Shown: positions 45,087 to 56,699 of the stretch, piece after piece
How positions within the stretch are numbered: position 1 is the stretch's first letter
Layout: every line of letters starts with the position of its first letter
DNA from: Brachynemurus nebulosus
Lineage: Eukaryota > Arthropoda > Insecta > Neuroptera > Myrmeleontidae
Length of the DNA stretch: 64,000 bases
Direction of reading: 5' to 3'
NCBI GenBank assembly: GCA_035578155.1
Contig: JAPWDM010000003.1
Span: 21,292,916-21,356,915, forward strand
The notes under the pieces: model-generated
What the model was told of the DNA's origin: nothing
The model's database searches: none
The model's input: only the letters and a program-made list of their open reading frames with translations
Position numbers and translations under genes: made by a program

Positions 45087-48000
45087 CTAATCCGTTATTA
45101 CTTTCATTGGTGGTATCCATCCACCGAATTTTTTTTCAAGTTCTTCAGCAACCGCTAGACATAACCTATCTTGATTTGGTCCGGCAATAACCTAAAAGCA
45201 CTTTTCATATAAAAAAATTTGTACAATTTTTCAACTAAAGATAATTTTCACCTGAATGCCAATTGGTAATCCTGCTTTGTTTAAACCTAAAGGTACATGT
45301 GTGGCTGGGAATCCCCATATATTAACAATCATCGAATAAAACAAACCATCTGAGAAAAAAGGGACCTGATTATGTTGGAAGGCAGGCGTTGGAAATGTTG
45401 GATATAAAAATATACTACTATTGCCTAAAAAGTCCGCTAAAAACTGTCTCATTCGCTTTGCTTCTTCCATATATTCAGAAACTTTAGATTGTGGAATAAA
45501 GAAGTTCATTTTCAATAACAACAAAACCGTTATGGTTTCATATGTAAAGTTTGAAAAACCAAAAAATGCTTTCAAATCCTCTACGATCAAATTTTTACTT
45601 GCCTAAAACATACACACTATAAAATAAAATTGAAAATATCTTTTGTTAGTTGAATTTTCATACTAGTGTGTTATCAGTGTCCATTAATATTTTTGGATTA
45701 TGCTTTAAAAGGCATAAGTAACTGCTACAAATTTCTTGTTTACAATCCAAGTCAAGAAAATTTGCCTGAAATTATAATTAGTATTGTACTTTTGTTGTAA
45801 AAAAGGAAATTAACCCAGTAGTTGTACATACAGGATTAACTTTTGCGCCCAAATTTTCCAGATAGCTTACCACCTTATACAATACTTTTTTAATTTCATC
45901 ATCCACAGGTGTTACGACTAACGAATGACCTGAAGAATCTTTATAAAAAACATTCAGTTTGTTAACATTAACCTGAAACATTGTACTTTGTGTTACAAAG
46001 ACTATATATTTTGTTTCGGAGACACTTTATAACTGCTATCTATTTTAATTTTCAATAATTTTATCTAACGTTAAATATTTCAAGAAAAACCAAAGTATTT
46101 GATAAAAGAAAAAAAAAATGATTAGAAACAGAACATTTTCAAATCTTATAGTTTAAATGTTTTAAAAATTATATTAACCTTTTCGTCTAAATTAAGCACG
46201 CTTTCTTTATTTCTTGCCAAAACTTTCATTACTAATTTCATATCTTGAGCGTATCTGGTGATTGGTCCAATTGTTAAAAGATCAATAACATTTTTATCTG
46301 GCGAGGAGGGAAAATGTCCTTCAGTTGGTACAACATCTGAAATAACATTTTTATTTTAGTTGAGTTATTAACATAAATTCTATATGATTTTCTTACAAGC
46401 TGTGGGCTTATGTCCAAAAATACCATTGAACATAGCTGGAATGCGAATAGAACCGGCCAGATCTGAAGCTATGCCAACTACTGACGCTCCGGCAGCTATT
46501 AATGCAGCCTGTTAAATGTAAAAATAAAATAATGTGAGAGAATTTCCTCTGCTATACTTAGAAAAACATTGAATCATGGATATGCTTTATAGTTCAATAC
46601 ACATCGAGACAACAACAAATATTAACTATTTATCCGATTTACTTACTTACGATCATCTGTATTCCAACAAACAAACAAAACACACCCATGTTAAAATTGA
46701 AAAAAAAAGCGGAGTCGTGTGGGTTTGATCTGGGAGGTTCACCATACCGGAAGTAGTATGGGCCTCCCGAATCGAATACAGTTAAAATAGAGAGAGTACC
46801 TACAATTCATCAATTTTAAAATTTCTCTCGAATTTCATTGGACACTATGTTACATGTTGAATGGACCCAGTCCGGAATCAATATTATTTTCTGTCCTCAA
46901 AATTACACGTACAATTCGTACACACATACACACAGATATCATCTTAAAAACCTCTGAGTATTGAATAGTCAGAGGGAGTACGGGGATATATACAATGTGT
47001 ATAAAAATAAAGCCAAAAAAGTGACAGGAATTGACCAATATGGCGGATAAACAAGGTTGGATTTAAAATTCTTCTATATTATTATTGATGTTATATTTGT
47101 TTTTATAAGTATTATTAGAATATTTATTAATAAAGAGTCTTAAATTACAATAAAAATTACATACAAATTAAAAAAATATTCATTATCACTGACACTTTGT
47201 AGGTTATAAAAGATGTTAACCAATATTGCGATTTTGTTTAAAAAAAAAATAAAATGTACTCCATCTATTCACTATTGTATGGTACATAATATTCTAATAT
47301 CAATAGTAAAACCAGTAGTACACAACTATGGCGCCTTCAAAAATCGGGCCCATTACTATAACTTTTCCTACTCGATAGTAAAAAATTATTTAAACGCTAT
47401 TTAAATTGTGTGAAATAATTGTGTGTTCGAATTTGATTATTATTTTAAAAAAGTAGATGTTCACTTAGCAATGTTAAAAAACAACTTTTACATAGCTCAA
47501 TGGTATTGGATTATACGTAGTTCCCGATTACCCGTACTTAGATTATAGGGTTGCCCGAGGTAATTGTGAATGGATTTTCATGAATTGAGATAAAAGCGTC
47601 GTTTTAAGTATTTTTTATTTTATATATCACATTATGGTTGATTTAATTTTAATTCTACATTATTCAGGATGCACCACACAAATTTTGAGCAAATTCGTAT
47701 GAAAAACAAAAATTTTATAAGCCATTCACATTTCCCCGGTGCGGTTTTGCAAATCTTATGAATTTTGGGGTAAAAGTGGCTGCCATCAGAAAAATTATTT
47801 AGAATGGATTACAAGAGAAGTGAGGTACATCAGAGTAAAGCCTAACTCAAATTCTTCACATTTACCGCACTTTCAAATTTTTCATCATACTTTAACGGTC
47901 ACAATTTCTCTTCGTTTAATGCAAGTTACGCATACCTCAAATTTGTACAAAAAATCAAGATTAAATAAAAATAACAAAAATTTATTACAAAATAAAAATG

Positions 48001-50061
48001 ATATTTTGATTATATTTTGTCATTTTATCATATAAAAAATCAAAAAATTACATGATTTTCACACAAAAACAAGGAAGATAAGACTTTTTCAAGAAAATAC
48101 ATTTAGTTTACATGAATAAAAAACACCAATTTATTCGGCCTGATAGTGTAAATGAAAAAATAAATGGTTTTGTGTTAATCCTACTGCCCTTGGTCACTCA
48201 CAGAGACATTGAAAACAAGTAATTTTTCTGTTTTTGTAAGTTGTTATTGGGTAATGATTTCGTAGATTGATACACAAAGCATATCGCTTTTACACAATTT
48301 TTTTTTGTTTGTATTGTTTGTACAACGGAAACTTGTACAATAATGTCACCACCATCTTCATCGACATTTTCAACTCCGAACCTTTTCGGAGTTGAAAACT
48401 GAACCGAACTATTGAAATTTTTGACCGAATGGGGGCATTTGTGAATGACGTTCACAATACCCCACAATTTTAAAATCTTGGGGTAATTGTGAATTGGTAA
48501 TAAATTGTCCAATTTCTTCAACAGTTAATAAGGAACCCTATCAGGGTTTAGACCACTTCTTGAGAAGTACTTTTAACCATTTCTTACCTTTTAAAAAAAT
48601 AAAATGTATTTAAAAAAAAATTTTTTTTGAGGATCGGTCGAAGTAAGATATACAAATTTTTGCAAGGGTTTTTTCAAAATAAAAAAAAAGATACTAATAC
48701 TTGGAGAATTGTTATCAAATTTTAATAGCATATTAAGAAAGGACAGAAAGACATACCAAGAGTTGATTTTTAACAATATTAATGTTATTTTAGAAATTAT
48801 AGGCGCCGTTCACAATTGCCCCTATTCACAATTACCCCTGTGAACCCTAGGTAGGCCGTACTAAATTACACATAGCATTACATTTTTGGCATCTCGAATT
48901 TCCTCGTCATTACCCTAACTCAAAACATTTCAGGCTAATAAATCCGGAAGTGAAGATGTTTATATCTAATTATTAGTGACTAGAAGAATTCTGTCAATAG
49001 GGAAAACACATGCTAGTTATGTTGTACTTCATCATAATCCAAAAATGGTCACCAAAAACAACAATTCTCAACAGTGACATGTTACTATATATCCTTAGTA
49101 TATGTACCGAGAAAAGTATACTCTGTATGTACCGTTACATTCTCAAATTTCTCTAGCTGTACGTCACCATGATACTTTTCTAGCTATACTTACTCTATCC
49201 CAAAAAGACATCCATGTTACAAAAAAAGCAAAAAAAAAAACTGTTTTTTACCTCTCCGCCTGATGATCCCGCTGTTGTTCGATTTGTATCGTAAGGATTT
49301 GAGGTTCGACCAAAAAGTAGATTACTCGTTTCACAGTTCATACATAATTCTGGTGTATTTGTCACCGCCAGTACAATTGCACCAGCTTGACGCATCAGAG
49401 CTACGGCATCACCATCTTTGTCTGCCTTCAGTCCTTTACGTAACACGAGGCCTCCCGTCAAACTTAAACCTGGTGAATATTAATTGCCTTTATATGATTT
49501 TCCTAATTGGAAACTTTCAGTTGCAAACCTTTAACGGAACAACTTTCTTTAACTGTAATTGGAACACCAAGCAATGGTTTTTCTTTGGCCAATTGTTCAG
49601 GACGTTTTACGCGTTTTGCTATCAGCAAATCAACAGCATGCGCCTCTTCAATGGCAGCCTTAAAATTATCTTCAATTACTGCATTAACAATTGGGTTCAC
49701 CTCTTGAATTCTTTTAATATAAGCTCGAACCACATTTTCGCTTTTAATCTGAAAATGTAGAAAACATTCTACGCATGGAAGTCTATTGCGCAAGCGTAAC
49801 ATAAATTAATAAAGTTTAAAATTCAAATTTTAATCGTGTGCTATGTTGTAAATTGGTATCATATTTTTGGAAACTTACCCTCCCACTTCGAATCTCTGTA
49901 GCTAACTCTGTTGCACTCATTAACAATAATTTGTCTGTCATTGGTGGGATACATCTTCGTGGTTTCAATGAAGCAATCCAAAAAACTGGTGTCAATAAAA
50001 ATAATATTAACTTTACTATGAATCCGGCGAACCTCAAACCATACTGAAGAGGTACTCCCAT
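45087..50061 (-). CDS. FAAH2: FAAH2-like amidase, copy C
   Basis: Predicted membrane-anchored fatty-acid amide hydrolase, 529 residues. Exons in transcript order: 50061-49879, 49748-49529, 49469-49252, 46508-46397, 46336-46179, 45972-45832, 45765-45664, 45602-45252 and 45191-45087. All are the same length and phase as in B and D. The start is MGVPLQYG. The hydrophobic anchor is at about residues 10-32. Lys128 is in PITVKES, Ser203 in AGSSGGE, and Ser227 in SDLAGS with Ala for the first Gly, as in copy B. The NTPELCM and FGRT motifs are intact. Intron 3 is 2.7 kb against 75-77 bp in B and D because of transposon insertion. Intron 2 uses a weak donor (GTTTGC). The reading frame is complete, so it is probably functional if the long intron is spliced. 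Confidence 0.93.
46520..47540. other. Expanded intron 3 of copy C, left part
   Basis: Insertion-derived text of unknown family. A GTGTGGGTTTGATCTGGGAG stretch and an ATACACACAGATATC stretch stand out but no termini could be paired. Confidence 0.35.
47548..48847. mobile_element. TA-flanked 1.3-kb element in intron 3 of copy C
   Basis: TA then GGGTTGCCCGAGGTAATTGT at the left. The right end is the complement of GGGTTCACAGGGGTAATTGT, followed by TA. GGTAATTGTGAA-type words recur near both ends (47570, 48440-48495, 48805-48835). The termini resemble those of the 34869-35796 element (GGGG-TTGCCC). The minus-strand 107-codon frame at 48198-48521 spans these repeats and shows no known domain. Confidence 0.7.
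48850..49240. other. Expanded intron 3 of copy C, right part
   Basis: No element termini recognised. Confidence 0.35.
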
Positions 50062-50120
50062 ATTTAATAAAAAGTACTTTATGGTAAGAAAATTTATTAA
50101 TAATACAGTTCAAAGATTTT

Positions 50121-50156
50121 GCTTGTACGATTTAAAAAACAAATATTTTTTTTATA
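50121..50156 (-). promoter_or_regulatory. Candidate core promoter of FAAH2 copy C
   Basis: On the minus strand TATAAAAA (from 50156) is followed 32 nt later by TCGTACAAGC, matching the TATA and initiator arrangement upstream of copy D. The initiator is degenerate (CAAGC instead of CAGTC). It lies about 60 nt upstream of the ATG. Confidence 0.45.
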
Positions 50157-50164
50157 TTTGTGTT

Positions 50165-51480
50165 CTTTTATTTATAAATATATAATGGAAAGATATTATT
50201 TAATTTTTATTATCAATACAATGAGATTATTTCGCAGTTCCGAAGTACACATATGTATCATAGATTATTCCCAGCATGATATTGCATTATTTCACAAAGT
50301 TCTAATAATAGAAATGACAATAATTGGGTTTAGCATTCGTTTTCAGACATCTTGTCAGTAACGGACTTCATCTACATCATCAGTTCATAATTAAGTTTTA
50401 CATTACAACTGCATAATCTTATGAGGCGAGAAATAAATGAGGTATACCTACTTTAATTTATATGAACTGAAAATGATTCATTCACAAATTTATGTATCAG
50501 ATAAGCTCCTAATATGGCTACCTCTCACGAGATCTACTATCTAATATATTGAAAAAGGATAGTAGAAATTATAATAACTTTTATTTGTAACAAAATTTTA
50601 TTTTTGGTATAAGCCACTTTCATTTAATATAAATTTGACTTTAACTAGTGGACTGGTATGGGCTAGGATTTAGAAGATACAGGTCGAAATTCCACTTCAT
50701 ATCTACAACTGAGCCACCACACTCTATTTCTATGCTAAATTTCAAATTTTCGCGTCGAATTATTTCAGAAAATACTATCTGCGATAGGCTAAGGGACACC
50801 GAAATCATTTCATAAGTGTTTTGTTTTAACAATTTTAAATTTTACGGAATACTAATTAAGTAATAAGTTAGAAAAATAAAAAGTTTAAAAATAAAAATGT
50901 TCAAATTACTAAAACTATAACTGGGGATACAAAGAACTTGCAGTAAGGACAAGAAAGAATGTAATAATTGTAATATATGTATATCTAATAAACAATGTAA
51001 ACAAAGAAATATATAATATATACATTAGTATGCGGATGACTCAATCATTTTTAAGGTTCCGAACCAAAATCTGCAACCCTTATAGTTTCAGCATGTCTGC
51101 CTGTCCATTTACCATACCCCCGTAATTTCTACTTTCTCATTTCCCTCTTGGAAAATAATTTTTGTAAATTACTATACCATAAATTACTAACTCATTGTAA
51201 TTTTTAATTTTCCAAATCACTGTTTAAAATAAAATTCGAATAAAACAAGCAGTTATTGGAAAGATCCCAAACTTACTGCATAATTATCACTAATAATGCA
51301 GACTCGACAATCATGACTTTTCCATATTTAAACAGGAAATTTTCAGAACTTTCGCCTTTCTTTGAAATACTTTTCCGTATTTCTTTTACAATTTCTCATT
51401 CCAAGGCCCCATCTGCCCGAAATATTGCGCTTCAAAGTTAAATTTTTCTTTTCACCACTTTCCTTATCCATTAATTCAAT
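50165..51480. other. Intergenic sequence between copies D and C
   Basis: AT-rich, no gene or paired repeat recognised. Confidence 0.4.
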
Positions 51481-51529
51481 TCAAATAAATATAAAATAAT
51501 ATAACTATATAACTATAAAAATTCAAATA

Positions 51530-52102
51530 AATATCAACATTTTCTTAAGCATTTCAGAAATGTTTAAAAGCAATTCTTTAATTTTAAATAGAATTTTTGT
51601 AATTTGGAATCATTTTCGTCATAAGCTGAAATAGTAATCCAATAAGAAATATCTATTTTCGATGACCAGGTCAACCATGTCGTTCAGATAAATACTGACA
51701 CTTTCTTAAACATTAGAGAATTACTTAAAAGCAATTTTTTAATTTTAAATTGAATTATTCTATACTGGAATAACTTCCGCCATTCGTGGTGTAATATGAA
51801 ATGTGGTTTTCCGACCACTTGGTGTACCATATAATTTAAATAGATATCGACACTTTCTTAAGCATTAGAGAAATGTTTAAAAGCCATTCCTTAATTTTAA
51901 ATAGAATTATGGTATCTTGAAATCATTTCTGGCATTTTTGGAATAACATTTAGTCGTGTTCGTGTAATAAGAAATGTCGTTTTCCGACTATTTGGTCGAC
52001 CATCTATTCCTACTAATTCATAGGTACATATTTCTGCGGACCGGTAAAATTCTTTCGCGGCTCGGCACCGGTCCACGGCCCAGCGGTTGGGAAACACTGA
52101 CT
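51530..52102. mobile_element. Fragment of a hAT-like element with three tandem units
   Basis: Three degenerate units start at about 51537, 51698 and 51850 with AACACTTTCTTAA-CATT-GA and TTTTAAAT(A/T)GAATT. They are followed by GCGGACCGGTAAAATTCTTT and a GC-rich end AGCGGTTGGGAAACACTG. CAGTGTTTCCCAACCGCT read inward is a common hAT terminus in insects. No left terminus was found, so only one end is present. Confidence 0.5.
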
Positions 52103-52999
52103 TAAACAAACATGTAAATGTATTTGGTTTTGGCACCCGTATATTTAACTTCTTTGTTAGTCCCTCGTTAGTTTTGGATGTGATTGCTTGACTAGACTAC
52201 TCCGATTTCTTCTAGCTTGCTAACTGTGAATCCAAAAAGTCGTACAAAATTACAAGTAGTATAGCATTTGCTAAGAATTTTCAACTAAAATGACTTCGAA
52301 TAACTTTAGGAGACAGTGGGAATCAAATTATTACGAAATTTGTCCTCATAGCACCACATGTACCTACAAGTAGCAATGTAAATATATTTATCTATTTCTA
52401 TACTAAACTGTAAAAAATTTAGGCCTTAGATGGCCTATATACTTTATGTCCGAAATTTGTGAAGAAAACACTGCTGTTGTAGAACTCTGACTTGATGCAT
52501 GACCAGCACGCACTTGGCATTTATTTAAAATATCTGTCTACATTAATGTAGGTCAGTGCTAGTAAACTTATGACCCGTAAGACAAAATTGACCCATATAA
52601 ATATTTTAAACTATTATCTACTTGTTATTTTTGTTATATTTTAGAAAACTCATATTAAAATTTATGAATTTATTTGATAACTTAGACATTTATGCATTTT
52701 AGCCATGTCTCAGTTTAATCCCGGTCATGTTCGTGCTTTTAGGCATGGTTCACTTTGATATACGTCCTTATTAAATTGATTTTAACAATTTCTGTCGTCT
52801 CTGAAACATTATGATCTGTATGCATATTATACATACGTCACAAGAATTTTCTCTTGAAGCTCTTTTTATAACCATTTGAATTTCGATTTGATTTAAGTAC
52901 CCCACGTGCTGAGTAACAATACAGTTGTCCACTACTTACCATGGGAAACCTACCATAATGTAAATATGAGGAATAGAACAGCACTGAAAGCGAAATTCT
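52103..52999. other. AT-rich spacer
   Basis: No feature recognised. Confidence 0.4.
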
Positions 53000-53004
53000 C
53001 GTAA

Positions 53005-53700
53005 GTATTAAGGGATTTTTTACAAGTGTTGTGCTAAAAAAAGCACATTTTTGGATACTTTTTTTAGGGAAACTATTTATTGTAACGAAAAATATTTTTG
53101 TACATTAAAGTACATATAATTAAGTGTATTTCGAATTTTTTTCTTTTTGTCTGGCCTTCCATCCGCTCTTCTAGGCCTGTTGAATGTCACATGTAAATTT
53201 TGTAATTCAAAAAGGTGCCAACGATTTAAAAGAAAAAAAAAATAACTATAAGCCGATTGGACTAAAATCAGACCTCATACTTTTTTTGGCGCCATTTTGA
53301 GCAAAAAAGTAAGAAAAATTGCTCGGTATTTTGACCTTCAGGGTGTTCTAAAAAATCGAATTTTTAATTTTAAGGGCTGATTCTAGATAGTCTTACAAAA
53401 AACACTATAATAAAGATAATGCACCAAATTTTAATCGAATCGGACTTTTTCTGAATCATTGGCACCGTTTGTTTTATTTTAAAGGGGGGGGGGGCTGTGA
53501 CGTTTAGCAGGCTTACAAGGACGCATGGCTGATCAACAATACAAGAAAAATTATTCAAAATACACTTAATTATATGTACTTTTGTACAAAAGTTTTTTTT
53601 TGAATACAATAAATTGTTTCTCCAAAAAAAAAAAAAAAAATTCCCAAAAAAATTTTTTTATAGCACATTAACATCACTTATAAAAAACCTCTTAAAACAA
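53005..53700. repeat. Inverted-repeat element
   Basis: The left arm about 53005-53150 contains GTACATATAATTAAGTGTAT. The right arm about 53545-53697 contains ATACACTTAATTATATGTAC and further out TATAGCACATTAACATCACT. A 17-A run is at about 53624-53640 and a G9-10 run near 53485. The centre is non-coding. Confidence 0.65.
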
Positions 53701-53913
53701 TTAAAAATAGAATAGATGAATTCCATTTCAAAAAAAGTGGTTCCTTAATTTACCTCTGATTTACATTTTTGCGAAAAAATTTCATTGAGGCACTCATACG
53801 AAGTTATTATAAGTCAAATTACATTACTCAATATTTCTTGGTCACGTGTACAATTATAAGAATTCATTTTATTGTGAATGATAAAAAAACAATTTATTTT
53901 TGTTTAAATAATG

Positions 53914-53919
53914 TTTATT
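53914..53919 (-). terminator. Polyadenylation signal of FAAH2 copy D
   Basis: AATAAA on the minus strand, 36 nt past the stop codon. Confidence 0.5.
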
Positions 53920-53954
53920 ATAAATATTATAGAAATACAAAAACACAAAATTAT

Positions 53955-56592
53955 CTAATCTGTTACTACTTCCATCGGTGATATCCATCCGCCGAATTTT
54001 TTTTCGAGTTCTTCAGCAACCGCTAAACATAACCTGTCTTGATTTGGTCCAGCAATAACCTAAAAGCAGTAAACATATGTCAGTTAAAATAATTTTAAAA
54101 AACTTAGGTTAAAGAAAATTTTTACTTGAATTCCGATTGGCAATCCTGCTTTATTTAAACCTAAAGGAACATGTGTAGCTGGGAATCCCCATATATTAAC
54201 AATCATCGAATAAAACAAACCATCTGAGAAGAAAGGCCATTGCTTATGTTGAAAAGCAGGCGTTGGAAATGTTGGATACAAAAATATACTGTTGTCGCCA
54301 AAGAAGTCTCCTAAAAATTGTCTCATTCGTTTTGCTTCTTCCAAATAATCAGAAACTTTAGATTGTGGAATTAAAGAATTCATTGTAATTATCAACAAAA
54401 GTGTTATAGTTTCAGGTGTGAAATTTGAAAGACCAAAAAATGCTTTCAAATTCTCCACAATCAAATTTTTGCTCACCTAAAACATAATGACTATAAATAC
54501 ATTTATACTGGAAGATGTTTTATTAAAATTTTCATACTAGTGATTTATCAGTGTCCATTAATACTTCTGGATTATGTTTTAAAAGACTTAAATAGGTTAA
54601 ACAGATTTCTTGTTTGCAATCCAAATCGAGGAAATCTGCCTGAAATAATAATTGACTTGACGTTTTTATTGAAAAAAGAAATTAGTCTAAAAGTTGTACT
54701 TACAGGACTTACTCGTACGCCCAGAGTTTTCAAGAAATTTACCACATTATACAACACTTTTTTAATTTCACCATCCACTGGCGTTGTAACTAGCGATTGA
54801 CCTGCAGAATCCTTATAGAAAACATTCAGTTTATTTATATCAACCTGAAATATTATAATGTGTATAAGACCTTATTTTCTTTGCGTTGGGGACACTTTAT
54901 ATCTGCTTATTATCTAATTTGGTTTTAAGTAACTTTATCTTAGGACAGCTATACATTTAAAAATTTAAGAAGAGGACACATCAATACGAGAAACCCAGAT
55001 GTTTACAGAACTTGAAGGTAATTATATTATACATTTGACGTAAGAGGAAAACGTGAGAAATTAACCAACTCATGAACTGTATTAAAACTTTTTTCTTTTA
55101 TCTACTTTTATCTTAATATCTACTTGATTCTTATTATTCAAAAATTATTGCCAACTTAAATTTTGGTTTCGATGAGTATGTAATAAAATTTTATAAGCAT
55201 CTGGGCAGGTTCGTGCGGAAGGTTTGTGTTGGTTTCTCCGATTTGTTCGAAGTATCTGTTCAATTAAATATCATTAATTAAAAATAGCTGTAATAAAATT
55301 TCGAAATTTTGTAAATTTTACATTTTACATATTATATTTATATTAACCTTTTCATCTAAATTAAGTAGGTTCTCCTTATTTTTCACCAAAACTTTCATTA
55401 CTAATTTCATATCTTGAGCGTATCTTGCCATTGGACCAATAGTTGAAAGATCAAGAATATCCTTATTTGGGCAGTAAGGAAAATGCCCTTCAAATGGTAC
55501 AACATCTAAAAAGACATTTTTTTTAAAATTGTATTATTTACATGAACTACATCTGATTTCTTACAAGCTGTAGGCTTATGACCGAAAATACCATTGAACA
55601 TAGCTGGAACGCGCAGAGAACCGCCCAGATCCGAAGCTATTCCAACTATTGACGCTCCTGTAGTTACTAATGCGGCCTGTTAAAAATACAATAAAATAAA
55701 AATCGGAACCAAAATAACCGAAAAGAATTTTCTGGGAATAGTGATACTAACCTCCCCACCTGATGATCCCGCTGTTGTTCGATTGGTATCGTAAGGATTT
55801 AACGTTCGACCGAAAAGTAGATTACTCGTTTCAGAACTCATACATAACTCCGGTATATTTGTTACAGCGAGGATTATTGCACCAGCTTGACGGATCAGGG
55901 CTACAGCATCACCATCTTTGTCCGCTTTCAATCCTTTTCGTAATACAAGGCTTCCCGTCAGACTTAAACCTAGTGAATAATAATTAAGTTTACATGATTT
56001 TTTTTTCTAATTATGAACTTTGTTTAAGTTGCCAACCTTTAACAGAACAACTTTCTTTAACTGTAACTGGAACACCAAACAATGGTTTTTCTTTTGCTAG
56101 CTGATCGGGAGGTTTTTCACGTTTTGCTATAACCAGATCAACAGCACGGGCTTCTTCAATGGCCGCCTTAAAATTATCTTCGATTACTGCATTAACAATT
56201 GGGTTCACTTCTTGTATTCTATTAATATAAGCTCGAACCACATTTTCGCTTTTAATCTGAAAATGTACAGTACTTTTTACGTACGAAATTCTGTTTTGTA
56301 AACGTAACAGAATTTTAAGTTTAAATTTCAGGTTTTAAGCATGTGCTATGTTGTGAATGTAACCATGCGAAATGTAGTAGTAAATTGATATTACATTTTC
56401 TAAACTTACCCTACCACTTCTAATCTTTGTCGCTAATTCTGTTGCATTAATTAGCAATAATTTATCCGTGATTGGTGGAATACGTTTTCTTGGTTTCAAT
56501 GAAGCAATCCAAAAAATGGGTGTCAATAGAAGTAATACTACTTTTGATAGAAATCCGACGAACCTCACACCATACTGAATAGGTACTCCCAT
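53955..56592 (-). CDS. FAAH2: FAAH2-like amidase, copy D
   Basis: Predicted membrane-anchored fatty-acid amide hydrolase that cleaves fatty-acid amides to free acid and amine, 529 residues. Exons in transcript order: 56592-56410, 56256-56037, 55969-55752, 55676-55565, 55505-55348, 54844-54704, 54639-54538, 54476-54126 and 54059-53955. The start is MGVPIQYG, followed by a hydrophobic segment (about residues 10-32). Lys128 (PVTVKES), cis-Ser203 (AGSSGGE) and nucleophile Ser227 (SDLGGS) have the 75 and 24 residue spacing of mammalian FAAH. The oxyanion motif is intact. The conserved [10 protein letters not shown] and [12 protein letters not shown] blocks are near the C-terminus. It is first in transcription order in the array, with a TATA box and an initiator upstream. 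Weak donors (GTTGGC for intron 2, GTTAAT for intron 5) are inferred from frame and homology. It is the most complete candidate for a functional copy. Confidence 0.95.
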
Positions 56593-56660
56593 ATTTTAGG
56601 AAAATATTTTTATTAAAAAATTTCACTAACTATAGCTAAATAGTTTCAATGTATTGTTTT

Positions 56661-56697
56661 GACTGAACGATTCAAGGAAAAATTTGGAGTTTTTATA
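56661..56697 (-). promoter_or_regulatory. Candidate core promoter of FAAH2 copy D
   Basis: On the minus strand TATAAAAA (from 56697) lies 33 nt upstream of the A in TCAGTC (56666-56661). TCAGTC is a perfect match to the arthropod initiator TCA(G/T)T(C/T). The pair has textbook spacing and is about 70 nt upstream of the ATG. Confidence 0.55.
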
Positions 56698-56699
56698 TT

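Noticed and set aside
48198..48521. 107-codon minus-strand frame inside intron 3 of copy C
   Set aside because: It spans the internal GGTAATTGTGAA-type repeats of a TA-flanked element. No recognisable domain, and no splice context.
49263..49760. 165-codon plus-strand frame
   Set aside because: Antisense shadow of exons 3 and 2 of FAAH2 copy C. The frames at 55763-55987 and 40331-40522 are equivalent shadows.
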